From Clostridia bacterium (GTDB lineage Bacteria; Bacillota; Clostridia; Oscillospirales; Acutalibacteraceae), in NCBI GenBank assembly GCA_017430535.1, contig JAFRMR010000003.1, forward strand, positions 496,001-560,000: DNA of 64,000 nucleotides, in the 5' to 3' direction. Made by a program: the position numbers and the translations under genes. Under the pieces are notes generated by a model that saw nothing but the letters and a program-made list of their open reading frames with translations, ran no database searches and was not told the origin of the DNA. Positions 55,077-63,593 of this stretch are shown here, piece after piece (the first letter of the stretch is position 1; each line of letters starts with the position of its first letter).

Positions 55077-55107
55077 CGGCTTGCGGAATTACCGTGAGCC
55101 GGTTTTT
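55077..55107 (+). terminator. rlmH terminator
   Basis: CGGCTTGCGG (55077-55086) pairs with CCGTGAGCCG (55092-55101) with two wobble pairs, then TTTTT. The gap to gap (55108-55278) shows nothing else but AT-rich DNA. Confidence 0.85.
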
Positions 55108-55278
55108 ATTTCCGTTTCAGTGTTTCTTTTTAAATTTATTACATATATATGTGTAGAAACAAAGCTGATATGTTGCATTTTTCCTGCCCTTTCATCGGCA
55201 TTTTTCAAGTGCTTTTCGGCTGATAACTGCTGTTTTTTGTTAAGATTACCGAATATTGCATTTCATACAAAAAAAGTA

Positions 55279-55306
55279 TTGCAAATTTGTGTAAAAATGG
55301 TAAAAT
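55279..55306 (+). promoter_or_regulatory. gap promoter
   Basis: TTGCAA (55279-55284) and TAAAAT (55301-55306) lie 16 bp apart; the predicted start is near 55313, about 39 bp before the gap ATG, which has GGAGG upstream. Confidence 0.7.
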
Positions 55307-55351
55307 GTCTTTGGTTAAAAATAAAAAATTAAATTTCCGGAGGTATATCAC

Positions 55352-56389
55352 ATGTCAGTTAAAGTTGCAATTAACGGTTTCGGCCGCATCGGCCGTCTTG
55401 CATTCCGCCAGATGTTCGGCGCAGAGGGATATGATGTTGTTGCCATCAACGACCTTACCAAGCCCTCCATGCTTGCCAACCTTCTTAAGTATGACACCGC
55501 ACAGAAAGGTTACTGCGGCGTAATCGGTGAGAATCTTCACACCGTAAGCTCAGATGACGAAGCCGGCACTATCACCGTTGACGGCAAGACCCTTAAGATT
55601 TACGCTATGGCCAATGCCGCAGAGCTCCCCTGGGGCGAACTCGGTGTAGATGTTGTTCTTGAGTGCACAGGTTTCTACTGCTCCAAGGACAAGAGCATGG
55701 CTCACATCCAGGCAGGCGCAAAGAAAGTTGTTATTTCCGCCCCTGCAGGCAATGACCTTAAAACCATCGTTTATTCCGTAAACGAGGATACTCTTACTGC
55801 TGAGGATCAGATTATTTCCGCAGCTTCCTGCACCACCAACTGCCTTGCTCCCATGGCAAAGGCCCTTAACGATTATGCTCCCATCCAGAGCGGTATTATG
55901 AGCACAATCCACGCTTATACCGGCGACCAGATGATTCTTGACGGCCCCCACAGAAAGGGTGACCTCAGAAGAGCACGCGCAGGCGCTGCCAACATCGTTC
56001 CCAACTCCACCGGCGCTGCAAAGGCAATCGGCCTTGTTATCCCCGAGCTCAACGGCAAACTCATCGGCTCCGCACAGAGAGTTCCCGTTCCCACCGGTTC
56101 CACCACAATCCTTACCGCTGTTGTTAAAGGCGCAGACGTTACCAAGGAAGGCATCAACGCCGCTATGAAGGCTGCTGCCAGCGAATCCTTCGGCTACAAC
56201 GAGGATCAGATAGTTTCCAGCGACGTTATCGGCATGAGATACGGCTCACTCTTTGATGCAACCCAGACCATGGTTTCCAAGGTTGGCGACGACCTCTATC
56301 AGGTACAGGTTGTTTCATGGTATGATAATGAAAACAGCTACACCAGCCAGATGGTTCGTACTATCAAGTATTTTGCAGAGCTTGCATAA
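55352..56389 (+). CDS. gap: Glyceraldehyde-3-phosphate dehydrogenase
   Basis: A 345-residue glycolytic enzyme oxidising G3P to 1,3-bisphosphoglycerate with NAD+. [14 protein letters not shown] is the NAD site, [17 protein letters not shown] carries the catalytic Cys, and SYDN-like [14 protein letters not shown] closes the chain. Codon use is strongly biased to C-ending codons compared with neighbours, as expected of a highly expressed gene. It is monocistronic, with its own promoter and terminator. Confidence 0.98.
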   Translation: MSVKVAINGFGRIGRLAFRQMFGAEGYDVVAINDLTKPSMLANLLKYDTAQKGYCGVIGENLHTVSSDDEAGTITVDGKTLKIYAMANAAELPWGELGVDVVLECTGFYCSKDKSMAHIQAGAKKVVISAPAGNDLKTIVYSVNEDTLTAEDQIISAASCTTNCLAPMAKALNDYAPIQSGIMSTIHAYTGDQMILDGPHRKGDLRRARAGAANIVPNSTGAAKAIGLVIPELNGKLIGSAQRVPVPTGSTTILTAVVKGADVTKEGINAAMKAAASESFGYNEDQIVSSDVIGMRYGSLFDATQTMVSKVGDDLYQVQVVSWYDNENSYTSQMVRTIKYFAELA

Positions 56390-56438
56390 AAACTGTCCGG
56401 CACAATAAGCGCGAAAAACAAACAGACAATAAAATTGA

Positions 56439-56471
56439 AAGAAGTGCGTTTTAACCCGCACTTCTTTTTTT
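56439..56471 (+). terminator. gap terminator
   Basis: A 10-bp stem AAGAAGTGCG/CGCACTTCTT with an 8 nt loop runs into seven T. Confidence 0.92.
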
Positions 56472-56501
56472 ATTGGATAGCTTTTATAATGATTTGTGCA
56501 G

Positions 56502-56530
56502 TTGAATAATCTTCTTTATTTGTGTATAAT
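56502..56530 (+). promoter_or_regulatory. Promoter of RsuA-family gene
   Basis: TTGAAT (56502-56507) and TATAAT (56525-56530) lie 17 bp apart, leaving a leader of about 15 nt before the ATG at 56552. Confidence 0.75.
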
Positions 56531-56551
56531 AAGTTTGTTAGGAGAGTTACT

Positions 56552-57274
56552 ATGAAAAGACTTGACAAACTGCTTGCCCTCAACTGCAATCTTTCAAGAA
56601 AAGAAGCCAGGCAGCTGATTAAAGACGGCAAAGTCAGCGTAAACGGCCGCACGGTGCTTCGGGCTGAGGAGCTGATAAACACCGAAGAGGACAGCATAGA
56701 TGTAAAGGGAACAAACTTTACAATAAAAGACCATATTTACATTATGATGAACAAACCCCGGGGTGTTATCAGCGCCACATCGGACTCCCGGAAAGAAACG
56801 GTTATAGACAGGGTGCCGGATGTGCTGCGCCGCCGGTCTCTTTTCCCCTGCGGAAGGCTGGACAGAGACACAACCGGCCTCCTTATAATAACGGATGACG
56901 GGGAGATGGCTCATAAAATAATGAGCCCGGCCCATCATGTTTACAAAACATATATTGCCTGCCTTGAGAACGAACTTTCCGGAGAAAATATTGCAAAACT
57001 TGAGGAAGGAATCACTCTGGGGGACGGAACGGTATGCCTGCCTGCAAAGGTAAGAGCCTTTACAAATTCCGATGATATCCCCTGCGCAGAAATAAGCATA
57101 AGAGAGGGTAAATACCATCAGGTGAAGCGGATGTTTGCTGCCCTGGGGAACAAAGTGACAGATTTGCAGAGAATTGCCATAGGTTCTCTCAGCCTGGATG
57201 AAAAACTGCCGGAAGGCGGCTGCAGAGAGCTGCTGCCGGAAGAAATTGAAATGCTTTTTACAGATAAACAGTGA
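56552..57274 (+). CDS. 16S/23S rRNA pseudouridine synthase (RsuA/RluB family)
   Basis: A 240-residue protein with an N-terminal S4 RNA-binding domain (MKRLDKLLALNCNLSRKEARQLIKDGKVSVNG) and a catalytic domain with catalytic Asp in CGRLDRDTTGLLI and the REGKYHQVKRMFAALGNKV motif. The length and motif suit RsuA (16S U516) but RluB-type specificity cannot be excluded. ATG at 56552 has GGAG 7 nt upstream. Confidence 0.92.
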   Translation: MKRLDKLLALNCNLSRKEARQLIKDGKVSVNGRTVLRAEELINTEEDSIDVKGTNFTIKDHIYIMMNKPRGVISATSDSRKETVIDRVPDVLRRRSLFPCGRLDRDTTGLLIITDDGEMAHKIMSPAHHVYKTYIACLENELSGENIAKLEEGITLGDGTVCLPAKVRAFTNSDDIPCAEISIREGKYHQVKRMFAALGNKVTDLQRIAIGSLSLDEKLPEGGCRELLPEEIEMLFTDKQ

Positions 57275-57285
57275 GAACAACAGTT

Positions 57286-57313
57286 TCCGCGGAGATAATT
57301 CCGCGGATTTTTT
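57286..57313 (+). terminator. Terminator before greA
   Basis: An 8-bp stem TCCGCGGA/TCCGCGGA with a 6 nt loop is followed by six T, 12 bp past the pseudouridine synthase stop. Confidence 0.9.
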
Positions 57314-57340
57314 ATTGGAATAGGCAATTGACTTTTGCAG

Positions 57341-57369
57341 TTGACTTTTATGAATATATATTTTATAAT
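57341..57369 (+). promoter_or_regulatory. greA-lysS promoter
   Basis: TTGACT (57341-57346) and TATAAT (57364-57369) lie 17 bp apart. A second TTGACTTTT copy lies 13 bp upstream (57328), a small direct duplication that could serve as an alternative -35 or regulator site. Confidence 0.8.
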
Positions 57370-57417
57370 ATAGCAACACGCGCTGATTAAATAATTATTT
57401 ATTTAAGGAGATATATT

Positions 57418-57888
57418 ATGGCTAAGAAAGTAACCCAAACCGAGTTTGACAGAATGAGCAAAAAGCTCGCCTATCTCAAAAAAGAAGGAAGAGAAGAAAT
57501 AGCCGCAAGGCTTCAGGAAGCCCGTTCCCACGGCGACCTTTCCGAAAATGCGGAATACGATGAAGCAAGAAACGACCAGGCGAAGCTTGAGGAGGAAATC
57601 TCCCAGCTTGAAAAAGATATAGATACTGTTGAAATAGTTGACGAAGATTTCTTTGAGCAGGGCGTTGTTCACATCGGCTCCCTTGTTGAGCTTGAGGATG
57701 AAGGCGAAATACTCAGGTGTGTTATAGGCAGCAGCTCCGATGACGACACACTCATCATAATCTCCGATGATTCTCCCGTTGGCTCCGCCATAATCGGCAA
57801 AAAAGCAGGGGAAACCTTCAAAGTAAACCTGCCCTCAGGCGAAGTTGCCACAATGAAAGTTATTTCCACCGAGTATAAGAGAGGTTAA
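57418..57888 (+). CDS. greA: Transcription elongation factor GreA
   Basis: A 156-residue factor that rescues backtracked RNA polymerase. The N-terminal coiled coil (about 1-75) contains the tip region with acidic residues (LSENAEYDEARNDQAKLEEEI), and the C-terminal FKBP-like domain has DDDTLIIISDDSPVGSAIIGKKAGE. AAGGAG precedes ATG. lysS starts 2 bp after its stop, so the two are co-expressed. Confidence 0.97.
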   Translation: MAKKVTQTEFDRMSKKLAYLKKEGREEIAARLQEARSHGDLSENAEYDEARNDQAKLEEEISQLEKDIDTVEIVDEDFFEQGVVHIGSLVELEDEGEILRCVIGSSSDDDTLIIISDDSPVGSAIIGKKAGETFKVNLPSGEVATMKVISTEYKRG

Positions 57889-57890
57889 TT

Positions 57891-59819
57891 ATGTCCGAAA
57901 ACATCAATAATCCTCAGGCAGAGGAAGTTAAAGACGTTAACTCCCTGCGTCAGATAAGAGTTGAAAAGCTGGAGGCCCTGCAGAGCGCCGGCAAGGATCC
58001 TTTTGAAATCACCCTTGCGCAGCAGGACACCCATTCCGATGATATCACCGGCAATTATGAAGAATATGAAGGCAAAACCGTTTCCCTCTGCGGCAGGATG
58101 ATGAGCCGCAGAATAATGGGAAAGGCTTCTTTTGCAGATATAAGCGACAGAAACGGAAGGATTCAGTGCTACATTGCCCGGGACAGCATAGGCGAAGAGG
58201 AATACGCCGCTTTTAAAAAGCTGGATATAGGCGATATACTGGAAGTGAAGGGTTTTGTATTCAAGACCAAAACCGGCCAGATAAGCATTCACGCCGAGGC
58301 GGTCCGCCTTCTGTGCAAATCGCTGCTACCACTGCCCGAAAAATTCCACGGCCTTACGGATACGGACACCCGTTACAGAAGGCGTTACCTTGACCTTATA
58401 ATGAACCCCGAGGTAAGAGATACTTTCTTCAAGCGCTCCGCAATTATCAGCGAAATAAGAAGATATCTTGATGCTCAGGGCTTTATGGAGGTTGAAACCC
58501 CTCAGCTTGTTCCCAATGCCGGCGGCGCCGCGGCAAGGCCCTTTGAAACCCATTTCAACGCCCTCAACGAGGATGTAAAACTGCGCATTTCCCTTGAGCT
58601 TTACCTCAAGAGACTTATTGTAGGCGGCCTTGAAAAGGTTTATGAAATCGGCAGAGTATTCAGGAATGAAGGCGTTGATACCCGCCACAATCCCGAATTT
58701 ACCCTTATGGAGCTTTACCAGGCCTATACGGATTACCACGGTATGATGGACCTTACGGAAAACCTTTACCGCCACCTGGCAAAGACCGTAATCGGCTCTG
58801 AAAAAATCATATACAACGGTATAGAAATGGATCTGGGCAAACCCTTTGAGCGCCTGACCATGATTGAAGCCGTAAAGAAATATTCCGGTGTTGACTGGAA
58901 TGATATACACTCGGTTGAAGAAGCCCGCAAAGCGGCGGATGAGCACCATGTTGAATATGAAGAGCGCCACGGAAAAGGCGATATTCTCAACCTGTTCTTT
59001 GAGGAATTTGTTGAGGAGCATCTTATTCAGCCCACTTTCATCATGGACCATCCAATTGAAATATCTCCCCTTACAAAGAAAAAGCCCGGAAACCCGGATT
59101 ATGTTGAGCGCTTCGAGTTCTTTATGAACGGCTGGGAGCTTGCCAACGCATATTCCGAGCTTAACGACCCCATAGATCAGAGAGAACGCTTCAAGGCCCA
59201 GGAAGCTCTGCTTTCAATGGGCGACGAAGAAGCCAACACTACGGATGAAGACTTCCTAATGGCTCTTGAATACGGTATGCCCCCCACAGGCGGCATAGGC
59301 TTCGGCATTGACCGTATGGTAATGCTGCTGACAGATTCCCAGGCCATTAGAGATGTGCTCCTGTTCCCCACCATGAAGAGCCTTGATTCTTCCGAAAAAA
59401 CGGCAAAAGCTGCCGCTGAGGAAGAAGCAAAACCCGAGGTTATTGACTTTTCAAAGGTTGAAATTGAGCCCCTGTTTGAGGACTGTGTGGATTTTGACAC
59501 ATTCAGCAAAGGCGATTTCAGAGCAGTTAAGGTAAAGGACTGCGTTGCCGTGCCAAAGAGCAAGAAGCTGCTGCAGTTCACCCTTGATGACGGCACCGGA
59601 ACAGACCGCACAATTCTCAGCGGAATTCACGCTTTTTATGAGCCGGAAGAACTCATAGGCAAAACCCTTATAGCAATAGTGAACCTGCCCCCGAGAGCCA
59701 TGATGGGCACTGATTCCTGCGGCATGCTTCTGAGCGCAGTGCACAGCGAAGAGGGTGAAGAGAAGCTTAACCTGCTTATGGTTGACAATCATATACCTGC
59801 AGGGGCAAAGCTCTACTGA
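57891..59819 (+). CDS. lysS: Lysyl-tRNA synthetase fused to a C-terminal tRNA-binding domain
   Basis: A 642-residue class II synthetase. Residues 1-505 are a complete LysRS: anticodon-binding OB fold (VSLCGRMMSRRIMGKASFADI), motif 1, motif 2 (FRNEGVDTRHNPEFT), and motif 3 (GIGFGIDRMVMLLT). After a linker, residues about 525-642 form a Trbp111/MetRS-beta-type OB domain (FRAVKVKDCVAVPKSKKLLQF, RTILSGIHAFYEPEELIGKTL, PPRAMMG). Ordinary bacterial LysRS ends near 500. The extra domain should raise tRNA affinity. Confidence 0.95.
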   Translation: MSENINNPQAEEVKDVNSLRQIRVEKLEALQSAGKDPFEITLAQQDTHSDDITGNYEEYEGKTVSLCGRMMSRRIMGKASFADISDRNGRIQCYIARDSIGEEEYAAFKKLDIGDILEVKGFVFKTKTGQISIHAEAVRLLCKSLLPLPEKFHGLTDTDTRYRRRYLDLIMNPEVRDTFFKRSAIISEIRRYLDAQGFMEVETPQLVPNAGGAAARPFETHFNALNEDVKLRISLELYLKRLIVGGLEKVYEIGRVFRNEGVDTRHNPEFTLMELYQAYTDYHGMMDLTENLYRHLAKTVIGSEKIIYNGIEMDLGKPFERLTMIEAVKKYSGVDWNDIHSVEEARKAADEHHVEYEERHGKGDILNLFFEEFVEEHLIQPTFIMDHPIEISPLTKKKPGNPDYVERFEFFMNGWELANAYSELNDPIDQRERFKAQEALLSMGDEEANTTDEDFLMALEYGMPPTGGIGFGIDRMVMLLTDSQAIRDVLLFPTMKSLDSSEKTAKAAAEEEAKPEVIDFSKVEIEPLFEDCVDFDTFSKGDFRAVKVKDCVAVPKSKKLLQFTLDDGTGTDRTILSGIHAFYEPEELIGKTLIAIVNLPPRAMMGTDSCGMLLSAVHSEEGEEKLNLLMVDNHIPAGAKLY

Positions 59820-59820
59820 T

Positions 59821-60534
59821 ATGAAAATATCCGTTGTTATTGCAGCATATAAAGGCGAAAAATATATTGCTGAGCAGCTGGGCTCCATACTGCCTCAGCT
59901 GGGAGCGGATGATGAAATAATCGTTTCGGATGATTACCCGGAAGGGAAAACAAAAGAGGCGGTTATGTCCGTTGGCGACAGCAGGATAAAATACACGGAA
60001 GGCCCCGGCAAAGGCGTTACGGAAAACTTCGGATACGCCATGACCCTTGCAAAGGGAGATGTTATTTTCCTTTGCGACCAGGATGATGTGTGGATGCCGG
60101 ATAAAGTGCAAAAGGTAACCGGTTTTATTGAAAAAGGATTTGACCTTGTGCTTCATGATGCCCAGGTAACCGATGCCGAACTCAATATGACCGAGCCCTC
60201 ATTTTTTGCGCTTCACGGCACAAACCTTTCGCTTATAAGCAACCTTGTGCGCAACGGTTTTGTAGGCTGCTGCATGGCTTTTACCAAAGAGCTTATGCAC
60301 GCCTTCCTTCCCCTGCCCCGGAATATCCCCATGCACGACTGGTGGATAGGGGTTTACGCCCTTAAAGCCCACTACAGCGTTAAAATGCTGAAAGAGCCCC
60401 TGATAAAGTGGAGGCGCCACGGCGATAATGTTACCGGCGCAAAAACCTCCGCCCTTCAGAAAATCAGGTGGCGTGTCAATATTACGGCAGACCTTATTTC
60501 ACGAATGCCCGGAAAGGACAGAAAGCATGAATAA
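59821..60534 (+). CDS. Glycosyltransferase family 2
   Basis: A 237-residue GT-A protein starting MKISVVIAAYKGEKYIAEQLGSILPQL, with IIVSDDYPEG in place of the usual DDGSxD and VIFLCDQDDVWMPDKV as the DxD region, then HDWWIGVYAL. It resembles rhamnosyl or glucosyl transferases of wall polysaccharide loci. ATG at 59821 starts one base after the lysS stop, without a good ribosome site, so translation is probably coupled. Confidence 0.85.
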   Translation: MKISVVIAAYKGEKYIAEQLGSILPQLGADDEIIVSDDYPEGKTKEAVMSVGDSRIKYTEGPGKGVTENFGYAMTLAKGDVIFLCDQDDVWMPDKVQKVTGFIEKGFDLVLHDAQVTDAELNMTEPSFFALHGTNLSLISNLVRNGFVGCCMAFTKELMHAFLPLPRNIPMHDWWIGVYALKAHYSVKMLKEPLIKWRRHGDNVTGAKTSALQKIRWRVNITADLISRMPGKDRKHE

Positions 60535-61291
60535 AAGCGTTACCGGCTGTATAGTCACTTACAATAACATAAAGACAATTGAAAAAGCGGTGCGCACCGT
60601 TCTTGAGTGCACAAAATGCGAATTCACCCTTTATGTGGTTGATAACGGCTCCACCGACGGAACGGTTGAGTTTATAAAAAAGAACTTTCCTCAGGTTGTT
60701 CTGATTGAAACCGGCAGCAATATAGGTTTCGGCGCAGGCCATAACTATATACTTGACCGGCTTGATTCGGAATACCACGCAATTATTAACCCGGATGTGA
60801 TAATCAAAGATGATATCATATCCAATATGGCCCGTTTTCTTGATGAAAATGAGGATGTGGGTATGCTTTCGCCTGAAATCCGTTTCCCCGACGGCAGGAT
60901 GCAGATTCTGGGCAAAAAGATTCCGCAGCCCCAGTACCTTATTGCAAGCAGGCTGAGGGGAGATGAGCCCTCAAAGCTTCTGCGGGAATATGCAATGATG
61001 GATGAGGATATGAGCAGCCCCGTTGAAATACAGAACGCCACAGGCTGTTTTATGTTTATACGCACCTCGCTTTTCAAGCAGCTCGGCGGCTTTGACAAGC
61101 GGTATTTTATGTATTTTGAGGACTGCGATTTAACCCGCAGTGTCAATAAAGTAAGCAAAGTGCTTTATTACCCCTACGCTACGGTTTACCACGAATGGGG
61201 CCGTGAATCAAAGAAAAATATGAAGCTGAAATTCATTCAGCTCAATTCAATGCTCAAATATTATTCAAAATGGGGCCTTTCTTCAAAATAG
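60527..61291 (+). CDS. Glycosyltransferase family 2 (rhamnosyltransferase-like)
   Basis: A 254-residue GT-A protein: GCIVTYNNIKTIEKAVRTVLE, LYVVDNGSTDGTVE, INPDVIIKDD (DxD region) and CFMFIRTSLFKQLGGFDKRYFMYFEDCDLTRS, which is the pattern of rhamnosyltransferases. ATG at 60527 overlaps the previous gene by 8 bp and has AAAGGA 8 nt upstream. Confidence 0.9.
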   Translation: MNKSVTGCIVTYNNIKTIEKAVRTVLECTKCEFTLYVVDNGSTDGTVEFIKKNFPQVVLIETGSNIGFGAGHNYILDRLDSEYHAIINPDVIIKDDIISNMARFLDENEDVGMLSPEIRFPDGRMQILGKKIPQPQYLIASRLRGDEPSKLLREYAMMDEDMSSPVEIQNATGCFMFIRTSLFKQLGGFDKRYFMYFEDCDLTRSVNKVSKVLYYPYATVYHEWGRESKKNMKLKFIQLNSMLKYYSKWGLSSK

Positions 61292-61304
61292 CCCCGGAGG
61301 AAAT

Positions 61305-62114
61305 ATGAAGTATCTGAAAAACTTTTACAAGTACAGAAACCTGATGTATGAAATAGTCAGAAAAAACATCAAGCTTCAGTACAGGGATTCGGTGCTGGGA
61401 ATTTTCTGGACCTTTCTGCAGCCCTTCCTCACCACCGTTGTTCTGGTATTCATTTTCGGAAATGTTTTCGGAACATCAAATTCCGGCGTGGTAAACTACC
61501 CGATTTACCTGCTCTGCGGACGGCTTCTTTATGAATTTTACACTCAGTCCACAAAAAGAGCCATGCGCTCCGTGAGAAACAGCGCCTCGGTTATCAAGAA
61601 GGTTTATGTGCCGAAATACATTTATCCCCTTTCAAATGTCGTTTCCACTTTTGTTACATTCTGCATTTCCCTGCTTGTGCTTGTATGCTTTATTGTATTT
61701 TTCTGCGTAATCGGTAAAAATCCTCCCCATATAACACCCTATATGCTTTTTGCTCCAATTCCCATTCTGATTTTACTGCTTCTGGGCATAGGCGTGGGCC
61801 TTATCCTCTGCACCCTTGATGTTTTCTTCAAGGATATTGATTACCTTTATGAGGTATTCTGCCTGCTGCTTTTCTATATGACCCCCATAGTTTATAAGAT
61901 TGAAGCGCTTAAACTCAACAGCAGACCTTTCAAGCTTGTACTTATGGCAAACCCGATGTACTCAATTACGGAAATGTTCCGCTGCTGCGTGCTTTACGGC
62001 AAAATGTTCAATATGCATCACCTGATGTATTCACTGGGCTTTGCTTTCGTTACCATAATAATCGGCCTGATTCTGTTCTACAGAAAACAGGATAAATTCA
62101 TCCTTCATATCTGA
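61305..62114 (+). CDS. ABC-2 polysaccharide exporter permease (Wzm/TagG-like)
   Basis: A 269-residue membrane protein with six helices and the family segments LQYRDSVLGIFWTFLQPF, VYVPKYIYPLSNV and FCLLLFYMTPIVYKIEALK. Paired with the ATPase encoded 16 bp downstream, it should export a lipid-linked wall polysaccharide or teichoic acid. Confidence 0.94.
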   Translation: MKYLKNFYKYRNLMYEIVRKNIKLQYRDSVLGIFWTFLQPFLTTVVLVFIFGNVFGTSNSGVVNYPIYLLCGRLLYEFYTQSTKRAMRSVRNSASVIKKVYVPKYIYPLSNVVSTFVTFCISLLVLVCFIVFFCVIGKNPPHITPYMLFAPIPILILLLLGIGVGLILCTLDVFFKDIDYLYEVFCLLLFYMTPIVYKIEALKLNSRPFKLVLMANPMYSITEMFRCCVLYGKMFNMHHLMYSLGFAFVTIIIGLILFYRKQDKFILHI

Positions 62115-62130
62115 TTGAGAGGATAATTAA

Positions 62131-62880
62131 ATGAGTAAACCTGCAATAGTTGTTGAGAACATGAGCATGATGTTCAACCTTAACAACGAAAAAATCGACA
62201 ACCTTAAAGAGTATTTCATAAAGCTGGTTTCCCACAAGCTTCACTATACCGAATTCTGGGCTCTGAGAGATATTAACCTTACGGTTGAAAAGGGCGACAG
62301 AGTAGGTATACTGGGCTTTAACGGCGCCGGCAAATCCACCCTGCTTAAGGTTATTGCCGGGGTTCTGAAGCCCACTGAGGGCTCGGTAAAGGTAAACGGC
62401 GTTATAGCCCCCATGCTTGAGCTGGGCGCCGGCTTTGATATGAACTACTCGGGTAAGGAAAACATCTACCTTTACGGAGCAACAATGGGTTACTCCCGCA
62501 AGTTCATTGAATCAAAGTTTGATGAGATTGTTGAGTTCTCCGAGCTTAAGGATTTCATAAATGTACCGGTAAAGAACTATTCCTCCGGTATGAGAGCCCG
62601 CCTGGGCTTTGCAATTGCATCGGCGGTTCAGCCGGAAGTTTTGATTCTGGATGAAGTTCTCTCCGTAGGCGACGCAAAATTCAGAAAAAAGAGCGAAGCC
62701 AAAATCACATCAATGTTTGACAGAGGAATAACCGTTCTGTTTGTTTCCCACTCGGTGGATCAGGTTTTAAGCATATGCAATAAAGCAATAATTCTGGACC
62801 ACGGCCGGATTATTGCATCCGGAAGCGCAGAGGAAATCTGCGCGGAATATGAAGATATGATAACAGGAGGGAAAAAATAA
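62131..62880 (+). CDS. ABC polysaccharide exporter ATPase (Wzt/TagH-like)
   Basis: A 249-residue ATPase: Walker A GFNGAGKSTLLK, signature YSSGMRARLGFAIA, Walker B VLILDEVLSVGD, H-loop VSHSVDQV. The variant signature YSSGM is typical of the polysaccharide-exporter subfamily. The C-terminal carbohydrate-binding extension of some Wzt proteins is absent. Its stop codon overlaps the start of the next gene by one base. Confidence 0.94.
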   Translation: MSKPAIVVENMSMMFNLNNEKIDNLKEYFIKLVSHKLHYTEFWALRDINLTVEKGDRVGILGFNGAGKSTLLKVIAGVLKPTEGSVKVNGVIAPMLELGAGFDMNYSGKENIYLYGATMGYSRKFIESKFDEIVEFSELKDFINVPVKNYSSGMRARLGFAIASAVQPEVLILDEVLSVGDAKFRKKSEAKITSMFDRGITVLFVSHSVDQVLSICNKAIILDHGRIIASGSAEEICAEYEDMITGGKK

Positions 62881-63593
62881 TGGTTTTTGCAGCAATATTT
62901 GCCGGCGGCAAAGGCAGCCGTATGGGCCATTCCGACACACCGAAGCAGTATCTTGAGCTGGGCTCAAAGCCGGTTATCATCCATACAATAGAGAAATTTT
63001 TTGTAAATGACAGAATTGACACAATAATTGTTCTTTGCCCTAAGCCCTGGGTGGCCCACACAAAGGACCTTGTTAAGAAATACATCCCTCAGGCGGAGAA
63101 CATCTTTGTTACCGAAGGCGGAGAAACCAGAAACGGCACCCTTGAAAATGCCATCTCCTATATTGAAAACAACTTTGAAACCGATGAGGATACCGTAATT
63201 GTTACCCACGATGCGGTGCGCCCCTTCCTTACCCACAGAATAATAAGCGAAAATGTTGACGCGGCCATAAAATACGGCGCCTGCGATACGGTTATACCCG
63301 CAACAGATACAATAGTAAGAAGCGAGGATAACGCCCTTATTTCCGAAATACCGGACAGAAAAAAGATGTATCAGGGGCAGACTCCCCAGTCCTTCCGCCT
63401 TAACGAGCTGAAAAGGGTTATCGGTTCCCTTACGGAAGAAGAAAAAGCCATACTCACCGATGCCTGCAAAATATTTACAATCAAGAACAAGCCCGTATAT
63501 ATGGTTGAGGGCGAAGTTTTCAATTTCAAGATTACTTTCCCCTATGATATGAAAGTGGCGGATACCCTTATGAAAGGTAAGGACGCCGAATGA
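62880..63593 (+). CDS. Ribitol-5-phosphate / MEP cytidylyltransferase (TarI/IspD family)
   Basis: A 237-residue CTP-dependent cytidylyltransferase with FAAIFAGGKGSRMGHSDTPKQYLELGSKPVIIHTIEKF, the product-site VTHDAVRPFLTHRII and QTPQSFRLNELKR. The family holds both IspD and TarI. A TarJ-like reductase gene overlaps its end (ATGA), so TarI making CDP-ribitol is the better reading. Confidence 0.9.
   Translation: MVFAAIFAGGKGSRMGHSDTPKQYLELGSKPVIIHTIEKFFVNDRIDTIIVLCPKPWVAHTKDLVKKYIPQAENIFVTEGGETRNGTLENAISYIENNFETDEDTVIVTHDAVRPFLTHRIISENVDAAIKYGACDTVIPATDTIVRSEDNALISEIPDRKKMYQGQTPQSFRLNELKRVIGSLTEEEKAILTDACKIFTIKNKPVYMVEGEVFNFKITFPYDMKVADTLMKGKDAE

Noticed and set aside
62880..63593. IspD of the isoprenoid pathway
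   Set aside because: Overlap with a TarJ-like reductase and the exporter context favour TarI, although the family alone cannot decide.
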